Part shown: in pieces, positions 61,510 to 64,000 of the stretch
Layout: every line of letters starts with the position of its first letter
Position numbering within the stretch: the first letter of the stretch is position 1
Source of the DNA: Listeria innocua
GTDB lineage: Bacteria; Bacillota; Bacilli; Lactobacillales; Listeriaceae
Assembly: GCF_028596125.1 (NCBI RefSeq)
Contig: NZ_CP117229.1
Span: forward strand, 1,348,001 to 1,412,000
Length of the DNA stretch: 64,000 nucleotides
Direction of reading: 5' to 3'
The notes under the pieces: generated by a model
Database searches by the model: none
Seen by the model: only the letters and a program-made list of their open reading frames with translations
Told to the model about the DNA's origin: nothing
Position numbers and translations under genes: made by a program

Positions 61510-61536
61510 TTAGCACTCAATAACGTCAAGTGCTAA
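61510..61536. promoter_or_regulatory. CIRCE operator
   Basis: TTAGCACTC, nine bases, AAGTGCTAA. This is the HrcA-binding inverted repeat, with one change from GAGTGCTAA in the second arm. It sits between the promoter and hrcA. Confidence 0.95.
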
Positions 61537-61547
61537 ATACAAGTATA

Positions 61548-61576
61548 AATTTACCAAACAATTCTAGCTTAGTCAA
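61548..61576 (-). promoter_or_regulatory. Sigma-A promoter of hrcA-grpE-dnaK-dnaJ
   Basis: TTGACT, a 17-base spacer, TAAATT on the minus strand, immediately upstream of CIRCE. Confidence 0.8.
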
Positions 61577-61641
61577 CCGAAAACACTCGATTTCAGACTA
61601 AAGTAGGATTGTTTGGTCAAAAAAGGTCAAATGATGCGGTT

Positions 61642-62799
61642 TTAGAGAAATTCTTGAAAAACATTATTTCCTAAAAATCTTCCGCTTCTTGTAAGTGCCA
61701 CATTTTCTTCGTTATTTTCAAGCCAGCCTTTTGCAGTAGTTTTTTGAATAGCATGCGCAAAAGTCGTATCTAAATCTTGACCGAATTTTTGCTTGAAGTG
61801 AATTTTATTAACTCCGTCTATTTTTCTAAGGCCTAAAAACATTTCTTCTTCCATTTTTTCTTTTAAAGTAAGTTCTTTTTGTTGGAATGTAGGAAGTTTA
61901 TTTTCTTGTAATGGTTCCATGTATTTTTTTATAGGACCAAAATTGCTATAACGGGTGTTGCCGACATATCCATGTGCTCCGGCGCCAAACCCGTAATAAT
62001 GCTCATTGCTCCAGTAAGTAATATTGTGTTTGCTTTGAAAGCCTTCTTTGGCGAAATTACTAATCTCATATTGTTTCCGACCGTGTTTTTCCATTTCTGT
62101 TAGTAATAAATCATACATGTTTGCTTCGGCATCTTGGCCAGGTAGGAATAGTTTTCCTTTTTGCATAAGGTTGTAAAAAATCGTTTTTGGTTCAATAATT
62201 AGTGAGTATGCTGAATAGTGAGGTAAGTCTAAATCAAGTGCTTGTTTTAAAGTGTCTTTAAAGTCAGCCTCTGTTTGACCTGGCAAGCTAAAAATCAAAT
62301 CAATACTTACATTTTCAAAACCAACTTTGCGCATGTTTTCAACAGATTGGTATACATCTTTCACGGTATGAATGCGACCAATTTTTTTAAGAAGCTCGTT
62401 ATTGAAACTTTGAACGCCTATACTAATGCGATTGACACCATGATCTTGCATTGCTTGTAATTTGGATATAGAAAGATCTCCTGGATTTGCTTCAAAGGAA
62501 AACTCAATTTCATTTTTGAGTGGTAATATTTCTTGGATAGCTGTGCAAAGTCTTGCAATTTGCGCTTCATTTAAGGTCGTAGGTGTTCCGCCGCCCACAA
62601 AAACCGTGTCAACCGGAGCGATGGGACCTTTTGCAGCAGTCATTTCCATTTCTTTTATTAGTAAATCTACGTATTCATCGACTGGTTGTCCTTCTAAGAA
62701 TACTTTATTAAAATCGCAGTAATAGCAAATGTGTTCGCAAAACGGAATATGGATATATACCGCTGAACTTTCATTACTCGATAGATTCGTATTTATCAT
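61642..62799 (-). CDS. hemW: Heme chaperone HemW (HemN-like radical SAM)
   Basis: A 385-residue radical SAM protein. CEHICYYCDF provides the CxxxCxxC cluster but lacks the fourth Cys of true oxygen-independent coproporphyrinogen oxidase HemN (CxxxCxxCxC), so HemW is the better call. VFVGGGTPTTL and RISIGVQSFN are conserved. The start at 62799 follows AAGGAATTG; a 14-codon longer ORF from GTG is less likely. Located between lepA and hrcA, as in Bacillus. Confidence 0.9.
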   Translation of the reverse strand: MINTNLSSNESSAVYIHIPFCEHICYYCDFNKVFLEGQPVDEYVDLLIKEMEMTAAKGPIAPVDTVFVGGGTPTTLNEAQIARLCTAIQEILPLKNEIEFSFEANPGDLSISKLQAMQDHGVNRISIGVQSFNNELLKKIGRIHTVKDVYQSVENMRKVGFENVSIDLIFSLPGQTEADFKDTLKQALDLDLPHYSAYSLIIEPKTIFYNLMQKGKLFLPGQDAEANMYDLLLTEMEKHGRKQYEISNFAKEGFQSKHNITYWSNEHYYGFGAGAHGYVGNTRYSNFGPIKKYMEPLQENKLPTFQQKELTLKEKMEEEMFLGLRKIDGVNKIHFKQKFGQDLDTTFAHAIQKTTAKGWLENNEENVALTRSGRFLGNNVFQEFL

Positions 62800-62894
62800 T
62801 TTTATCAATTCCTTGCACTTAAAATTTGCTTCGTTGTCCACTAGTCAGTTTAACATATTTTCTAGTGCATATGTGGAGGTTTCGCTTTTAACAT

Positions 62895-62938
62895 AAAAAG
62901 ATTGTGCTATGAACATATTCGCTCTTAGCACAATCTTT
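62895..62938 (-). terminator. lepA terminator
   Basis: AAAGATTGTGCTA pairs with TAGCACAATCTTTTT across a 17-base loop, with T-run on the minus strand, just after the lepA stop. Confidence 0.85.
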
Positions 62939-62942
62939 GTTA

Positions 62943-64000
62943 TTATTTCGATTCGTCCATTTTCAAGATTGCCATGAAAGCTTCTTGCGGCACTTCCACA
63001 GAACCGATTTGTTTCATTCGTTTTTTACCTTCTTTTTGTTTCTCTAAGAGTTTTCGTTTACGCGATACGTCCCCACCATAACATTTAGCAAGTACGTTTT
63101 TACGTAGAGCTTTAATAGTGGAACGAGAAACAATTTTTGTTGCAATTGCTGCTTGAATAGGTACTTCAAATTGTTGTCTTGGAATAAGTTCTTTTAATTT
63201 CTCGACAATGATTTTTCCACGCTCGTAGGCAAAATCACGGTGAACGATAAAGCTAAGTGCATCCACTTTTTCTGCATTTAAAAGAATATCCATTTTCACA
63301 AGTTTAGAAGCTTTATAGCCAATTAATTCATAATCAAAGGACGCATAGCCTTTTGTAGAAGATTTTAATTGGTCGAAGAAGTCGTAAACTATTTCAGATA
63401 GTGGAATTTCGTACACAATACTAACGCGAATATCATCCAAGTACTCCATTGTAATGAAGTTCCCCCGTTTGTTTTGTGCAAGTTCCATTACCGCACCAAC
63501 ATAATCATTTGGAACCATGACAGTTGCTTTAACGTATGGTTCTTCCACGCTTTCAATTACGCCAGGTTCAGGCATATCAGCTGGGTTATCGACCACAATA
63601 TTAGATCCATCTGTTAAATTCACGTGGTAAATAACACTTGGGGCCGTAGTAATTAAATCGATATTAAATTCGCGCTCAATTCTTTCTTGAATAATTTCCA
63701 TGTGTAGTAGACCTAAAAATCCACAACGGAATCCAAAACCTAATGCTTGAGAAGTCTCTGCTTCAAATTGTAAAGCTGAATCATTGAGTTCTAATTTTTC
63801 AAGTGCATCACGTAAATCGTTATATTTGGAAGAGTCAATTGGATAAAGTCCGCAATAAACCATTGGATTTAATTTGCGGTATCCGTCAAGAGCTTCTTCA
63901 GCAGGATTGTTCGCAAGTGTGATTGTATCACCCACTCGAGTATCTCCAACATTTTTGATTGCAGCTGTTAAGTAACCAACGTCACCAACAAGAAGCTCAT
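62943..64000 (-). CDS. lepA: Elongation factor 4 (LepA), C-terminal part
   Basis: The 3' 351 codons of lepA; the frame remains open to the window end, so the N-terminal GTPase domain is outside. Visible are [67 protein letters not shown] and the LepA-specific C-terminal domain ending [19 protein letters not shown]. LepA back-translocates or remodels stalled ribosomes. Confidence 0.97.
   Translation of the reverse strand, partial: ELLVGDVGYLTAAIKNVGDTRVGDTITLANNPAEEALDGYRKLNPMVYCGLYPIDSSKYNDLRDALEKLELNDSALQFEAETSQALGFGFRCGFLGLLHMEIIQERIEREFNIDLITTAPSVIYHVNLTDGSNIVVDNPADMPEPGVIESVEEPYVKATVMVPNDYVGAVMELAQNKRGNFITMEYLDDIRVSIVYEIPLSEIVYDFFDQLKSSTKGYASFDYELIGYKASKLVKMDILLNAEKVDALSFIVHRDFAYERGKIIVEKLKELIPRQQFEVPIQAAIATKIVSRSTIKALRKNVLAKCYGGDVSRKRKLLEKQKEGKKRMKQIGSVEVPQEAFMAILKMDESK

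Overview
This window is low-GC Firmicute chromosome and reads as Listeria. The evidence is gene content and order: bilE and opuC osmolyte/bile transporters around mntH, zurA-zurM-zurR, prsA, the yqxD-dnaG-rpoD block, the phoH-pgpH-ybeY-dgkA-cdd-era block, and hrcA-grpE-dnaK-dnaJ next to hemW and lepA. In L. monocytogenes, ispG (gcpE) lies between the DUF1189 gene and azlC, and ispH (lytB) lies beside cshB. Both genes are absent here, while mevalonate-pathway mvaS is present. Loss of these last two MEP-pathway genes is the published pattern for L. innocua, so L. innocua or a very close relative is the best fit. I see no rRNA, tRNA, CRISPR array, insertion sequence or prophage.

Layout. 1-6.3 kb: mvaS (5' truncated by the window edge), a VanZ-like protein, an Atg22/UMF1-type MFS protein, a phosphodiesterase-family protein, an AI-2E-family membrane protein and murB. 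6.5-15.2 kb: bilEA-bilEB, an unrecognised coiled-coil protein, mntH, and the opuCA-CB-CC-CD operon with a sigma-B promoter. 15.2-20.3 kb: thiT behind a TPP riboswitch, an MmcQ/YjbR protein, an ABC-F ATPase, a membrane-anchored protein and a flavin disulfide reductase with an altered active site. 20.3-28.3 kb: the asd-dapG-dapA-rnjB operon, a class B PBP and Mn-superoxide dismutase. 28.6-33.8 kb: a DUF1189 protein, an apparent ispG scar, azlCD, prsA and the Zur-controlled zinc importer. 33.9-43.7 kb: ppaC, nfo, cshB, a Nif3-family protein, trmK, rpoD, dnaG, yqxD and the PPDK regulator. 43.7-54.7 kb: glyQS behind a glycine T-box, recO, a membrane protein on the opposite strand, era, cdd, dgkA, ybeY, pgpH, phoH, yqeY and rpsU. 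54.9-64 kb: rsmE, prmA, the heat-shock operon behind CIRCE, hemW and the 3' part of lepA (cut by the window end).

Most genes run on the minus strand in long housekeeping operons. Many apparent ORF starts lie inside the Shine-Dalgarno sequence, so I moved them to the next start with sensible spacing and give the reason in each entry.

I found no clearly new multi-gene system. The observations most worth checking are the ispG scar, the missing ispH, a terminator-like hairpin between the promoter and first gene of the yqxD-dnaG-rpoD operon, a 12-bp inverted repeat around that promoter, the disulfide reductase lacking the usual C-terminal His, and a membrane gene with a perfect 40-bp palindromic terminator between era and recO.
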